Program-made: the position numbers and the translations under genes | Notes under the pieces: model-generated | Database searches by the model: none | Seen by the model: only the letters and a program-made list of their open reading frames with translations | What the model was told of the DNA's origin: nothing | In this document: positions 26,143 to 35,957 of the stretch, one piece after another | Layout of the letters: the number at the start of each line of letters is the position of its first letter | How positions within the stretch are numbered: position 1 is the stretch's first letter | NCBI GenBank assembly: GCA_965659415.1 | Contig: CBFHVA010000008.1 | Location: 62,001 to 126,000, forward strand | DNA: 64,000 nucleotides | Reading direction: 5' to 3' | DNA from: Phaeocystidibacter sp965659415 | Lineage (GTDB): Bacteria; Bacteroidota; Bacteroidia; Flavobacteriales; Schleiferiaceae

Positions 26143-27549
26143 TTATACGTCGTTATCTAAGAATTGCTTGAACTTTTCAACCCAGCTTTCAAAAACCCCT
26201 TTCTTGGGTTTCGCTGGACGAGTCGGTCCTTCGTCTTCGCCTTCACTTCCTTCTTCATGCTCAGCCTGTGCTTCGGCATTTTCTGCCTCGGCTGCTTCTT
26301 TTTCGTCCTGTTCCTTCTGTGCTGCTTCTAGGGCTGCTTGGATGGTTTCTGGATCCGCTTCTGGGTCGGCAGCCATTATCTCAACTTCCGATGAGGTAAG
26401 TCCCTTCATCAGCAATCCAATGGCTGTAGCATACAGTGGACTACTGAGTTCTTCGTCGGAGCCGCTGGCCAAATGCTCGTTCGGGAATCCAATTCGCGTG
26501 TCCATCCCCGTGATGTATTCCACCAATTGCTTGATGTGTCGCAATTGTGAACCGCCTCCTGTGAGAACGATTCCAGCAATTAGCTTCTTGCGCTGCTCGT
26601 CGTATCCGTAGTTCTTAATTTCTTGGAATACACTTTCGATAATCTCTACACATCGAGCGTGAATGATTTTCGAAAGCATCTTCAAGCTTATTTCCTTGGG
26701 TTCACGACCGCGCAATCCCGGAATGGAAACAATTTCGTTTTCCTTGTTCTCACCCGGCCAGGCGGAACCAAACTTGATTTTGAGTAGCTCAGCTTGCTTC
26801 TCAATAATGGAACACCCTTCTTTAATGTCGCTTGTAACAATGTTACCTCCGTAAGGAATCACTGCGGTATGACGAATGATACCGTCTTTGAAGATGGCGA
26901 TATCTGAAGTACCGCCGCCGATATCAACGAGCACGACTCCCGCTTCTTTTTCCTCTTGACTCAGAACGGCTTCGGCCGAAGCAAGCGGTTCAAGCGTGAT
27001 GTTGGCTAGATCTAACCCGGTGTTCTTTACACACCGACCGATGTTCTTGATACTCGATATTTGACCAACCACAATGTGGAAATTCGCCTCAAGACGACCT
27101 CCGTACATACCCCGTGGCTCGTGAATTTCTGGCTGCCCATCAACTTTGTACTCCTGGGGCAATACGTGGATAATCTCCTCTCCAGGCATCATGACTAACT
27201 TGTGCACGTTTTCAATGAGGTTGTCAATATCCTGGTCTTCGATAACGCTTTCGGCATCATCGCGAGTGATGTAGTCGCTGTGCTGCAGGCTTCGAATGTG
27301 CTGACCTGCAATGCCCACTACCACGCTTCGAATTTTGAGTCCTGATGATTCTTCGGCCATAGCAACGGCCTTTTCGATGGACTCAATGGTTTGAACAATG
27401 TTGGTCACAACTCCTCGTTGCACCCCGAGACTTTTTGCTTTACCAATGCCCAGTACCTCGATTTTTCCGTGTTCGTTCAATTGTCCAACCACAACCACAA
27501 TCTTCGTGGTTCCGATGTCTAATCCAACTGCTATGCGTTTCCCTTCCAT
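26143..27549 (-). CDS. ftsA: Cell division protein FtsA
   Basis: 468 residues; actin-fold membrane tether for FtsZ. Motifs: phosphate 1 VGLDIGTTKIVVVVGQ at the N-terminus, the SHS2/1C domain region (VVVGIAGQHIRSLQHSD), phosphate 2 VLVDIGGGTSDIAIF and the adenosine motif GIVLTGGGSQLRHI. An Ala/Glu-rich charged segment of about 50 residues (near 400-445) is inserted before a C-terminal amphipathic helix (VFESWVEKFKQFLDNDV) that would bind the membrane. It starts 7 nt after the ftsQ stop and is followed by ftsZ. Confidence 0.97.
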   Translation of the reverse strand: MEGKRIAVGLDIGTTKIVVVVGQLNEHGKIEVLGIGKAKSLGVQRGVVTNIVQTIESIEKAVAMAEESSGLKIRSVVVGIAGQHIRSLQHSDYITRDDAESVIEDQDIDNLIENVHKLVMMPGEEIIHVLPQEYKVDGQPEIHEPRGMYGGRLEANFHIVVGQISSIKNIGRCVKNTGLDLANITLEPLASAEAVLSQEEKEAGVVLVDIGGGTSDIAIFKDGIIRHTAVIPYGGNIVTSDIKEGCSIIEKQAELLKIKFGSAWPGENKENEIVSIPGLRGREPKEISLKMLSKIIHARCVEIIESVFQEIKNYGYDEQRKKLIAGIVLTGGGSQLRHIKQLVEYITGMDTRIGFPNEHLASGSDEELSSPLYATAIGLLMKGLTSSEVEIMAADPEADPETIQAALEAAQKEQDEKEAAEAENAEAQAEHEEGSEGEDEGPTRPAKPKKGVFESWVEKFKQFLDNDV

Positions 27550-27556
27550 ATGGCGG

Positions 27557-28288
27557 TCAATACTTCGTGCTCACAATTTCATTCCTAAACCTCACATCAA
27601 TGGTGCGGATGGAATCGATCTTTTCTTCTTTCTGGAGATAGGTGTAAAACACCTCGAGCTTTTTCACCTTATGAGTGGAATTATCCAAATTCCCCCATGT
27701 GATTTGATGCCTACCCATCTTTGGGTAAACCACATAATTCCCTGTGGAATCGCGTACTAAAGCTTCGATGTTTCCACTGAGCCATGAAGAGTCGTCGAGC
27801 AGCTGGAGGAAGTTATAGGCTTCCTGCCAATGACTGCTGTCGATGTGCCCGGTAATCATGGGTACGTTGGCTGAGTGGTTATTACTTCTTGGTATGGGTT
27901 GCCCAAATTGGTTCATGTAAACATCTCCTTCTACGCTTTTTACTCTAGCAATAGCTCGGAACTGGGTAACGCGAACATATAGGCGGCCATCCAATGTGAA
28001 ATATACCTCGGCATTGTCGATAAGAGGGTGATTCTCAAGGCTTTCTTCTAACAATGCAGTGTTAATTAAATCAAGGTCCTCTCCAACGAGGCTATCTGTT
28101 TGATTTTCAATGTTTTCTTGTATTTCTTCAACCGTTAAGAAGTACTGATCGTCGGCTTGTCTTATACTGATTTCTAACCCGCTTACCACCGTGTCGTCGT
28201 TTTTTTGCGCAGCAAAGCCCATGATCGTTATGAACAGCGCGAGGCTGAATAACCATGATAATGCTTTGAGTATGCGACGAATCTTCAT
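27557..28288 (-). CDS. ftsQ: Cell division protein FtsQ-like
   Basis: 243 residues. A short basic N-terminus and one transmembrane helix (about 8-26, ALSWLFSLALFITIMGFA) precede a periplasmic part: a POTRA-like region (about 35-105: TVEEIQENIENQTDSL, LENHPLIDNAEVYFTLDGRL) and a beta domain (VRVTQFRAIARVKS to the C-terminus). This matches divergent Bacteroidota FtsQ/DivIB, which links early and late divisome parts. The ATG overlaps the murC stop by 4 bp, and ftsA follows after 7 nt. Confidence 0.9.
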   Translation of the reverse strand: MKIRRILKALSWLFSLALFITIMGFAAQKNDDTVVSGLEISIRQADDQYFLTVEEIQENIENQTDSLVGEDLDLINTALLEESLENHPLIDNAEVYFTLDGRLYVRVTQFRAIARVKSVEGDVYMNQFGQPIPRSNNHSANVPMITGHIDSSHWQEAYNFLQLLDDSSWLSGNIEALVRDSTGNYVVYPKMGRHQITWGNLDNSTHKVKKLEVFYTYLQKEEKIDSIRTIDVRFRNEIVSTKY

Positions 28289-29631
28289 GCTTGGAGCGCG
28301 TTTACGATGGGTTCAACAAGTCGATCAATATCACCTGCGCCAAGAATGAGGAGGAGCTCAGGATTGAGTTCACAAAGGTCGTTTACCACCTCTTCCGTGG
28401 AAAGCACTTTTGCACCGGATACGGAGCACTTTTTCAACAGTGTTCTGCTGGTAATCCCGGGAATGGGTTCCTCTCTTGCAGGATAGATATCCAAAAGACG
28501 AAGCTCGTCGGCTTGGCTAAGGGCCTTTGCGAATTCACCAAGGAAATCACGGGTCCTACTGAACAAGTGCGGCTGGAATAGTACCGTCATTTTCTTATCG
28601 GGATAGAGATCGCGTGCCGATTGAATAATGGCGTTTATTTCCTCAGGATGATGAGCATAATCATCAATGATTACCTGGTCATCGTCCCTCCAAACGAATT
28701 CAAAACGACGCTTCACCCCTCTGAAGCTTTCGATGGCTCCTGCAATATCGGAGGTTCGTGCTCCTGCTAAATATGCGAGCGCTGCAGCAGCTACGGCGTT
28801 TTCAACGTTGTGTCTACCGGGTAATCCGGCTTTTACCCCTTCAAGGGTGAGGTGGGGAAATTTCAAGTCGAATACAAACCAGCCGTCCTCTACACGCACA
28901 TTCTGGGCCGAATAGTCGGCCTCAACCTCAACTCCGTATGAAGGTCCTTCAATAGGTAAACCCGCTTTGTGAATAACTGTACCTGATTCTGAAGCTTGCT
29001 TGGCAAATAGAGTATAGGTGGCCACCATTTCTTCCGGATTGCCATAGATATCCATATGATCAGGGTCCATAGAGGTAATGGCCGTAAACTTGGGATGCAA
29101 CCACATAAATGATCGGTCGTATTCATCGGCTTCAACAACCACTTTTTTAGAGCGACCAATGACTAGATTGCTGCCAAAATTACTCGCGATTCCACCCAGA
29201 AAGGCGCTTGCGTGAATTCCGCAGTGGTGGAGTATGTGCGCCGTCATGCTGGAGGTTGTGGTCTTTCCATGTGTGCCAGCTACTGCAATTCCATCACCTG
29301 CATTTACTATTTCACCAAGCACCTGACTTCGCTTTCGCATCTCGAACTTGTTCTCATGGAAGTAGCGATACAGGTTGGTGTTTTTTGGGATAGCAGGCGT
29401 ATAAACGATAAGGGTTTTCTCGATGTCTCGGAACTCGCTTTGCAAATGGTTCCATTGATCTTCAAACGTCACATCAATGCCTTCCTCCATCAATCTTTGG
29501 ATGAGTGGAGAGTCTGTTTTATCGTAACCCGCAACCTCTTTTCCCTTTGAATGAAAGAACCGAGCTAAGGCGCTTACGCCTATGCCGCCAATACCTAAAA
29601 AGAATATGTGACTGTACTCGGTCGAATTCAT
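28285..29631 (-). CDS. murC: UDP-N-acetylmuramate--L-alanine ligase
   Basis: 448 residues; adds L-Ala to UDP-MurNAc in the cytoplasm. N-terminal UDP-binding fold with GIGGIGVSALARFFHSKG, the ATP loop AGTHGKTTTSSMTAHIL, central VVEADEYDRSFMWLHP, DPDHMDIYG, and the C-terminal domain with IDDYAHHPEEINA and VLFQPHLFSRTRDF. Length is typical. It overlaps murG upstream and ftsQ downstream by 4 bp each, so translation is probably coupled through this part of the cluster. Confidence 0.98.
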   Translation of the reverse strand: MNSTEYSHIFFLGIGGIGVSALARFFHSKGKEVAGYDKTDSPLIQRLMEEGIDVTFEDQWNHLQSEFRDIEKTLIVYTPAIPKNTNLYRYFHENKFEMRKRSQVLGEIVNAGDGIAVAGTHGKTTTSSMTAHILHHCGIHASAFLGGIASNFGSNLVIGRSKKVVVEADEYDRSFMWLHPKFTAITSMDPDHMDIYGNPEEMVATYTLFAKQASESGTVIHKAGLPIEGPSYGVEVEADYSAQNVRVEDGWFVFDLKFPHLTLEGVKAGLPGRHNVENAVAAAALAYLAGARTSDIAGAIESFRGVKRRFEFVWRDDDQVIIDDYAHHPEEINAIIQSARDLYPDKKMTVLFQPHLFSRTRDFLGEFAKALSQADELRLLDIYPAREEPIPGITSRTLLKKCSVSGAKVLSTEEVVNDLCELNPELLLILGAGDIDRLVEPIVNALQA

Positions 29632-30725
29632 ACCATCACTTTTTCGATGAGTTTTACAATTCTATCGGTAGCATCAGGGATGGCTAGTGAAGCGAGATTC
29701 TTGGACAATTCTCTCCTGCGAGTTTCATCGCTCATGAGTCGCTCCAAGTCGGCTTGTAGACGTGTGTCAATTTCGCTTTCCCGAATGAGCAGTGCCGCTT
29801 TCTTTTCAGATAAGGAGAGGGCATTCTTTGTTTGATGGTCCTCAGCCACATTCGGTGAAGGAATGAGTATGGTTGGTTTGCCAACTATGGCTAGCTCGCT
29901 GATGGTTCCGGCCCCAGCTCGAGATATGATGACATCGGCCGCAGCATAAGCTTCATTCATATCAGAAATAAACGCGTTGATATGCACGTTGGGTTCATCT
30001 CCGAGACGGGTATTCAGCTTATCGTAGTACAGCTTTCCACACTGCCAGAGCACCTGGTAGTCTTCTTGCTGAATCCAAGGAAGTAGCTGCTCAACCGCCT
30101 CGTTAATTCGACGTGCGCCAAGGCTTCCTCCAAGAACGAGTAAGGTGGGTTTGTCTGATTTGAGTTTTAGATTTTTCCGCGCCGTGTCTTGATCAATATC
30201 ACTATTTACGATTGTCGGTCGAACGGGATTGCCGGTGAGATGAATACTTCCTTTTGGAAAGAATGCATCCATGCCTTCGTAGGCAACACATATGGCTTTA
30301 GCTTTTGCACCTAGTCTTTTATTGGTGATTCCAGCATAACTATTTTGTTCCTGAATGACTGTTGGGATACCCATCATTTGAGCCACGTAAAGCAGGGGAC
30401 CACTCGCAAATCCACCTGTGCCTATAACAACTTCGGGTCTAAAATCTTTTAGGATTTTACGACAGTTGGCCACACTTCGAATGAGCTTAACTGGGAATTT
30501 CAAATTGGCGGCAATGCTTTTGCGGTTTAGTCCCACAATAGGCAAACCGTGAATTCGGTATCCAGCTTTTGGAATGCGTTCCATTTCCATTCTACCTTGT
30601 GCGCCCACAAACTCGATGGTGCTGTCTGGATACTTTTCTTTCAGCGCATCGGCTATGGATAGAGCTGGGAAGATGTGTCCTCCTGTACCACCTCCGCTAA
30701 CCATGAATTTTCTTGTACTATGCAT
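29628..30725 (-). CDS. murG: Lipid II synthase MurG (GlcNAc transferase)
   Basis: 365 residues from the ATG at 30725, chosen because it directly precedes the donor loop motif (FMVSGGGTGGHIFPALSIAD) and overlaps ftsW by only 8 bp; starts further upstream lie inside ftsW. It transfers GlcNAc onto lipid I at the inner face of the membrane. Other family motifs: VIGTGGFASGPLLYVAQ, IQEQNSYAGITNK, LVLGGSLGARRINEAV and the C-terminal nucleotide-binding ISRAGAGTISELA. Between ftsW and murC as in most dcw clusters. Confidence 0.97.
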   Translation of the reverse strand: MHSTRKFMVSGGGTGGHIFPALSIADALKEKYPDSTIEFVGAQGRMEMERIPKAGYRIHGLPIVGLNRKSIAANLKFPVKLIRSVANCRKILKDFRPEVVIGTGGFASGPLLYVAQMMGIPTVIQEQNSYAGITNKRLGAKAKAICVAYEGMDAFFPKGSIHLTGNPVRPTIVNSDIDQDTARKNLKLKSDKPTLLVLGGSLGARRINEAVEQLLPWIQQEDYQVLWQCGKLYYDKLNTRLGDEPNVHINAFISDMNEAYAAADVIISRAGAGTISELAIVGKPTILIPSPNVAEDHQTKNALSLSEKKAALLIRESEIDTRLQADLERLMSDETRRRELSKNLASLAIPDATDRIVKLIEKVMV

Positions 30726-31905
30726 AGGCATCTTGTGGTATGCTGTCATTGAACATTTCGGGTTCTTCGCCAATCTCTGCCGAGGCATGTAATCCTCGAG
30801 CTACACTTTGGACAATCCCCAAGGCCATGCAAGTCATCCAAAGGGAAGAGCCACCGGATGAAATCAAGGGTAGAGGCTGTCCAGTTACAGGTAGTAGATT
30901 TACTGCTACCCCCATATTTATAAAGGCTTGGAAGATGATGCCTAGACCAATTCCGAAGGAGAGTATCTTGCCGAACTTGTCGTCGGCATTCATCGAGATT
31001 CGAATGATTCTAAAGAAGAGCCACACGTAGGCCATCAGAATGATTACACCTCCAATGATGCCGAACTCTTCATTAATGATGGCATAAATGAAGTCGCTCT
31101 CACTTTGAGAGAGGAAGTTTTTTTGACTGCTCTTACCCGGACCCTCACCCAATATCCCACCTCGTGCAATGGCCATCTTGGCGTGGTCTACCTGATAATT
31201 GGCTTCTGAGTCCCCGGAAACATAACTCTCAATCCGGGTAAGCCCGGTTTCGAATCGATTGCTCACGCCAGGGAAGGCAATGGTAATCAAAATAAATACT
31301 CCCAATCCGGCTATGCCTAATCCGAATATTCGTGCGATGTATTTTAAAGGATAGCCGCCAATGAAAAGGACCATCATACTCAAGCTGAATATGATGGCAG
31401 CTGTTGAAATGTTGGCGGGTAGGATGAGGCCACAAACGATGGCAATCGGCATCAAACCGCGGATCCAAGTGCTTTTGAACGATTGAATGTTGTCTCCATA
31501 TTTAGCCAGGAAACGAGCCAAGTAGGTAATCAAAACAATAGCTGCGAGCGCTGAAGGCTGAAAAGTTACATTGACGATGGGAATTTTAACCCAGCGACTC
31601 GCATTGGCAACTTCATGTCCGTTGAAAAGCGTGAAGAGCAGTAACGCTGCAATCAAAGGAAAGGAGATAACGCTCAAAGGGGCGAAGTATCGATATTGGA
31701 CTCGATGAACGAGATACATCAAACTCAAGCCCAAGCCCATGTGTACAGCGTGCTTAATCAACATGCTCATCACATGTCCGTCACCAAAGCGGAATGCTAT
31801 GTTGCTGCTTGCACTGTACACAGGCATGAAAGAGAAGAGTCCCAGCAGAAATACAATAATCCACAGGGTCCGGTCTCCATCAAAATATTTGAGCGCTTTG
31901 TTCAT
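30718..31905 (-). CDS. ftsW: Peptidoglycan glycosyltransferase FtsW
   Basis: 395 residues with about ten transmembrane helices; SEDS-family polymerase that works with the class B PBP in septal wall synthesis. Signature regions: WVKIPIVNVTFQPSALAAIV, SQSESDFIYAIINEEFGIIG, and near the C-terminus NLLPVTGQPLPLISSGGSS. The catalytic Asp region lies in the loop before SESDFIYA. The end carries a short cytoplasmic acidic tail (GEEPEMFNDSIPQD). It overlaps murD by one base and murG by 8. Confidence 0.96.
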   Translation of the reverse strand: MNKALKYFDGDRTLWIIVFLLGLFSFMPVYSASSNIAFRFGDGHVMSMLIKHAVHMGLGLSLMYLVHRVQYRYFAPLSVISFPLIAALLLFTLFNGHEVANASRWVKIPIVNVTFQPSALAAIVLITYLARFLAKYGDNIQSFKSTWIRGLMPIAIVCGLILPANISTAAIIFSLSMMVLFIGGYPLKYIARIFGLGIAGLGVFILITIAFPGVSNRFETGLTRIESYVSGDSEANYQVDHAKMAIARGGILGEGPGKSSQKNFLSQSESDFIYAIINEEFGIIGGVIILMAYVWLFFRIIRISMNADDKFGKILSFGIGLGIIFQAFINMGVAVNLLPVTGQPLPLISSGGSSLWMTCMALGIVQSVARGLHASAEIGEEPEMFNDSIPQDAYA

Positions 31906-33251
31906 TATAGCTTGCGCACTTGATCTTTAAATTGTCTTCCGCGGTCTTCGTAATTCTCAAATAGGTCGAAGCTTGCACAAGCAGGCGACAGGAGCACTAC
32001 ATCACCCTTGCTGGCCAATTTGTAGGCAAGACGAACCGCCTCTTCCATGCTTGATGCATCCACTACGTTTTCAATCACTTTATCGAATTCGCTGTGGATT
32101 TTGGATACTTCTTTACCTAGGGCTACAATTCCCTTTGCCTTGGTGCCTACAAGCGGCATAAGTTGGCCGTAGTCATTGCCTTTGTCAACACCGCCTACAA
32201 TCCAGATCACGTTCTTTTTCATGCTCTCAAGTGCATAGAAAGTAGAGTTGACATTAGTGGCTTTCGAGTCGTTGATAAATTCAATACCGTGAATTTCCAT
32301 CACTGGTTCCAATCGGTGTTCAATGGCGTCGAAATCGGCCAAACTCTCTCTCAATGTTTCCTTTCTGATATTGAGGAGTCGGCTGGCCATTCCCGCAGCC
32401 ATGCTGTTGTAAGTGTTGTGTTTGCCTTGAAGGGCGAGGTCGTCAATGTTCATTGCTTCTTCGTCTAGAGTTATGAGGATTTGTTCTGATTCTGAGTTGT
32501 AGTAAGCGCCATCGTCCACATAGTGGTCCATGCTGAATGCGTGAGCGTTGGCCTTGATTTTAGTCTTGGTTAGCCCTTTGATGGTTTCTATATCATCACC
32601 GCAATAGATGAAGTGATCTTCCTTAGTTTGGGCTTGTACGATTCGAAACTTGGCGGCTACGTATTTCGCCATGTCGTTGTCGTAGCGGTCGAGATGATCA
32701 GGAGTTATATTAGTGATTACCGATATGTAGGGAGCGAACTGGTAGCAGCCGTCCAGCTGAAAGCTGCTCACTTCCAACACGTAAAAATCATGAGGATCTT
32801 CAGCAACCATTCGCGCAAAACTGTTCCCGATATTGCCACCCATACCCACATTTAGGCCCGCGTTTTTCAATATGTGATAAGTGAGACGCGTAACCGTTGT
32901 TTTTCCATTGGATCCTGTAATACCTACGATGGTTGCGTCGGTGTGGCGATAGGTGAATTCGATTTCGGAGATGACTTCGATACCTTTTTTTTGCGCCTTT
33001 TTCAGTAAGGGAATTTGATCAGGTATGCCCGGACTCTTAACAATGGCCGAGGCTTTCAAGATTCGTGATTCGTCATGACCGTCGGCCTCGTATTCCACAC
33101 CGTATTCTTTCAGCTCGGTCTCGAAATTGGGTTTGATCGATCCCGCGTCGGATACAAATACCGGATAGCCTTGCTTTTTGGCAAGAATGGCTGCGCCAAT
33201 GCCGCTTTCACCCGCCCCGAGAACTACGATATTTATTGACTTCTTCGGCAA
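31905..33251 (-). CDS. murD: UDP-N-acetylmuramoylalanine--D-glutamate ligase
   Basis: 448 residues; adds D-Glu to UDP-MurNAc-L-Ala. N-terminal Rossmann-like fold (VVLGAGESGIGAAILAKKQG), SPGIPDQIPLL, the ATP loop VGITGSNGKTTVTRLTYHIL, EVSSFQLDG, NITPDHLDRY, HRLEPVMEIHGIEFINDSKA and the C-terminal SPACASFDLFENYEDRGRQF, all in family order. Its stop shares one base with the ftsW start and its start is 1 nt after the mraY stop. Confidence 0.98.
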   Translation of the reverse strand: MPKKSINIVVLGAGESGIGAAILAKKQGYPVFVSDAGSIKPNFETELKEYGVEYEADGHDESRILKASAIVKSPGIPDQIPLLKKAQKKGIEVISEIEFTYRHTDATIVGITGSNGKTTVTRLTYHILKNAGLNVGMGGNIGNSFARMVAEDPHDFYVLEVSSFQLDGCYQFAPYISVITNITPDHLDRYDNDMAKYVAAKFRIVQAQTKEDHFIYCGDDIETIKGLTKTKIKANAHAFSMDHYVDDGAYYNSESEQILITLDEEAMNIDDLALQGKHNTYNSMAAGMASRLLNIRKETLRESLADFDAIEHRLEPVMEIHGIEFINDSKATNVNSTFYALESMKKNVIWIVGGVDKGNDYGQLMPLVGTKAKGIVALGKEVSKIHSEFDKVIENVVDASSMEEAVRLAYKLASKGDVVLLSPACASFDLFENYEDRGRQFKDQVRKL

Positions 33252-33252
33252 T

Positions 33253-34494
33253 TTATCGGAGTTTCAATGTGATGATGGCGAATACAGCAAGCATGATGCT
33301 CACAATCCAGAATCGGTTTACAATCTTGGCTTCGTGGTACCCTTTTTTCTGGTAGTGGTGATGTAGAGGCGACATCAAGAAAATGCGTTTACCCGTGCCC
33401 GTTCGCTTCTTGGTGTACTTGAAGTAGCTTACCTGCATGATTACGCTTAGGTTCTCTATCAAGAATACTCCGCAGAGGATGGGTATGAGTAATTCTTTCC
33501 TTACGGCGATGGCAAACACAGCGATAATGGCGCCAATGGCTAGGCTCCCCGTGTCGCCCATAAAAACTTGAGCTGGATAGCTGTTGTACCACAAAAACCC
33601 GATGCAAGCCCCGACAAAAGCGGCTGCGAAAATCACCATCTCACCCGACTCGGGGATGTACATGATGTCGAGGTAATCAGCAAAAATCACTGAGCCCGAT
33701 ACATAGGCGAGAACGGCAAGAGCTACGGCAACAATCGCTGAGGTTCCCGTGGCCAATCCATCAAGTCCGTCCGTGAGGTTGGCTCCATTAGAAACAGCCG
33801 TAATGATGAATATGACTATAGGGATGAAGATAATCCAGGTATAGTCTGCGAGATCTTTTGATATCCAGGTCAGTAACCGTTGATAGTCGAATTCATTGTT
33901 CTTGAGGAATGGAATAGTGGTTTTCGTGGATTTTTCGGCATCCATAAAAACGGGTGTAGATTGAGCCGATTCACCGTATATCTCCTGAGTTTGGACGTTG
34001 TCACCTCTTGCCTCTTCTTTCATGGTAACATCAGGGTGGAAGTAGAGCATGCTTCCCACGATGATTCCCAACCCTACTTGACCTATTACTTTGAATTTAC
34101 CTCGAAGCCCTTCCTTATTCTTTTTAAAAACCTTGATATAGTCATCTAGGAAGCCAATGATTCCCATCCAAACAGTAGTGATCAAGAGCATTTGGATGTA
34201 CACATTGTCCAGGCGAGCAAATAAGAGAGCTGGGATGAGAATGGCGGAAAGAATAATGATGCCGCCCATGGTCGGTGTGCCCTTCTTTAAATCTTCACCT
34301 TGAAGACCCAATTGTCGCACCGTTTCGCCAATTTGTTTGATCTGCAGGAAGCGAATAATTCGCTTACCGATGACCATTGAAATCAAGAGCGAAGTCACGA
34401 CAGCCAAGCCTGCTCTGAAGGTGATGTATTGAAATACTCCGGCTCCAGGTAGGTTGAATTCGCTTTGTAAATACTCAAATAAGTAGGTCAGCAT
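33253..34494 (-). CDS. mraY: Phospho-MurNAc-pentapeptide transferase MraY, with an extra loop
   Basis: 413 residues, polytopic; makes lipid I from UDP-MurNAc-pentapeptide and undecaprenyl phosphate. Motifs: KKGTPTMGGIIIL (about 71-83), the Asp pair in GFLDDYIKV (117-118), NLTDGLDGLATG (239-250), MGDTGSLAIGA, and a His-rich loop MSPLHHHYQKKGYHE near the C-terminus. Compared with the roughly 360-residue E. coli enzyme there is an additional hydrophilic segment at about residues 153-218 (rich in Glu, Gln, Thr) between two helices. Similar insertions occur in Bacteroidota. Starts on the last base of murE. Confidence 0.97.
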   Translation of the reverse strand: MLTYLFEYLQSEFNLPGAGVFQYITFRAGLAVVTSLLISMVIGKRIIRFLQIKQIGETVRQLGLQGEDLKKGTPTMGGIIILSAILIPALLFARLDNVYIQMLLITTVWMGIIGFLDDYIKVFKKNKEGLRGKFKVIGQVGLGIIVGSMLYFHPDVTMKEEARGDNVQTQEIYGESAQSTPVFMDAEKSTKTTIPFLKNNEFDYQRLLTWISKDLADYTWIIFIPIVIFIITAVSNGANLTDGLDGLATGTSAIVAVALAVLAYVSGSVIFADYLDIMYIPESGEMVIFAAAFVGACIGFLWYNSYPAQVFMGDTGSLAIGAIIAVFAIAVRKELLIPILCGVFLIENLSVIMQVSYFKYTKKRTGTGKRIFLMSPLHHHYQKKGYHEAKIVNRFWIVSIMLAVFAIITLKLR

Positions 34495-35957
34495 TATTTC
34501 TGTTGTTCGGTGAAAGCTTGTTTGATTTCCGCGAGATCATCAAAGGGGTGTTTTACTCCCTTGATGTCTTGATATTTTTCATGTCCCTTGCCTGCAACCA
34601 ACACAATGTCGCCAGGCTGCGCTAAAGAGCATGCCGTTCGAATGGCCTCTCTTCGGTCCGTTATGGTGAGTCTCTTTCCAGAGTTTTGCGGTTCTACGCC
34701 TGCTTCCATATCTCTAAGAATGGCCTCCGGATTTTCAGATCGTGGGTTGTCCGATGTCAAGATGGCTTTGTCTGCCATGCTCGTAGCGATGTGTGCCATT
34801 TCTGGACGCTTAGTCACATCTCGGTCGCCTCCACATCCTACTACGCAGAAAACCGTTTCGTTACCCGTCCGTAGGTTAGAAATGGTATCGAGTACGTTCT
34901 TCAGTGCATCTGGTGTATGGGCGTAATCAATAATTCCGATGATTCCCGATTCAGAGCGTTGGTACTGGAATCTGCCTTCAGCCGCATTTAGCGTGCTGAG
35001 TGCAGTAAAGGTTTGGAGTTCATCGAATCCAAGCTTTTGAGCTACTCCAAAAACGGCCGTTAAGTTGTACACGTTGAAGTCGCCAATCAGTTTCGTCCAG
35101 AATTCTTTGTCATTGATTTGAACTAACGTGCCGTTCAGTTGCTGCTCCATGATTTTAGCCTTGTAATCGGTCGGTTTTTTGAGTCCGTATCCGAGTTTTG
35201 TGGCCTTGGTGTGATGGAGCATGGTGAATCCGTGGCGGTCGTCTACATTGACCAATGCGAATGCCGATGACGGCAGCATGTCGAACAACATCTTTTTCGC
35301 CAAGATGTAGTTGTCAAAAGTTCCGTGATAGTCGAGGTGATCGTGTGTAATGTTGGTGAACACACCTCCGGCAAACTGCAAAGAGGCTACACGATGTTGG
35401 TGTAATCCGTGAGAGCTCACCTCCATAAAGGCGTATTTGCAACCCTCATCCACCATCTCCCGAAGGAGCCGGTTCACCGTCACAGGGTCAGGCGTTGTGT
35501 GCGTTGCTGCTACTTCCCGTTTTCCCACGTTGATTTTCACGGTAGAGATCAATCCAGCCTTTTTGTCCAATGCCATACACAAGTCGTACATGAGCGTTGT
35601 ACAGGTGGTTTTTCCATTGGTTCCCGTGACACCCACGAGCTTTAATTCTGTGGATGGTTCGTCGTAGAAGTTGTTGGCAACTTGGGCAAGTGCCTTTGTG
35701 CTGTTTTTGACCACGACAATAGTGGCCTTATCTGACGGCTGGGAAGGTGCCTCTTCGCATATTACAGCGCAAGCTCCCTGGTCGATGGCCTTTTCAATGT
35801 AATTGTGACCATCCATTTGAGTTCCGCGAACGGCCACAAAGAGACTATCCTTTTTTACTTGGCGTGAGTCAAAAACGATGTTTTGAATGGCCACGTTGGT
35901 GCTTCCAGTCGTGTCTTCAATTCCAGCCTTGTATAGTATGTCTTTTAGAATCTTCAT
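34494..35957 (-). CDS. murE: UDP-MurNAc-L-Ala-D-Glu--meso-diaminopimelate ligase
   Basis: 487 residues. The ATG at 35957 overlaps the PBP stop by 4 bp (ATGA) and gives the conserved N-terminus MKILKDILYK; a longer frame upstream lies inside the PBP gene. Motifs: FDSRQVKKDSLFVAVRG, the ATP loop GVTGTNGKTTCTTLMYDL, HTTPDP, NITHDHLDYHG, DYAHTPDALKNVL, and DNPRSENPEAIL. The DNPR sequence marks meso-diaminopimelate, not lysine, as the amino acid added. Followed directly by mraY. Confidence 0.98.
   Translation of the reverse strand: MKILKDILYKAGIEDTTGSTNVAIQNIVFDSRQVKKDSLFVAVRGTQMDGHNYIEKAIDQGACAVICEEAPSQPSDKATIVVVKNSTKALAQVANNFYDEPSTELKLVGVTGTNGKTTCTTLMYDLCMALDKKAGLISTVKINVGKREVAATHTTPDPVTVNRLLREMVDEGCKYAFMEVSSHGLHQHRVASLQFAGGVFTNITHDHLDYHGTFDNYILAKKMLFDMLPSSAFALVNVDDRHGFTMLHHTKATKLGYGLKKPTDYKAKIMEQQLNGTLVQINDKEFWTKLIGDFNVYNLTAVFGVAQKLGFDELQTFTALSTLNAAEGRFQYQRSESGIIGIIDYAHTPDALKNVLDTISNLRTGNETVFCVVGCGGDRDVTKRPEMAHIATSMADKAILTSDNPRSENPEAILRDMEAGVEPQNSGKRLTITDRREAIRTACSLAQPGDIVLVAGKGHEKYQDIKGVKHPFDDLAEIKQAFTEQQK

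Noticed and set aside
26111..26611. A 166-codon open frame on the plus strand opposite ftsA
   Set aside because: Ser/Ala/Cys-rich antisense image of the charged FtsA insert; ftsA on the other strand has all family motifs.
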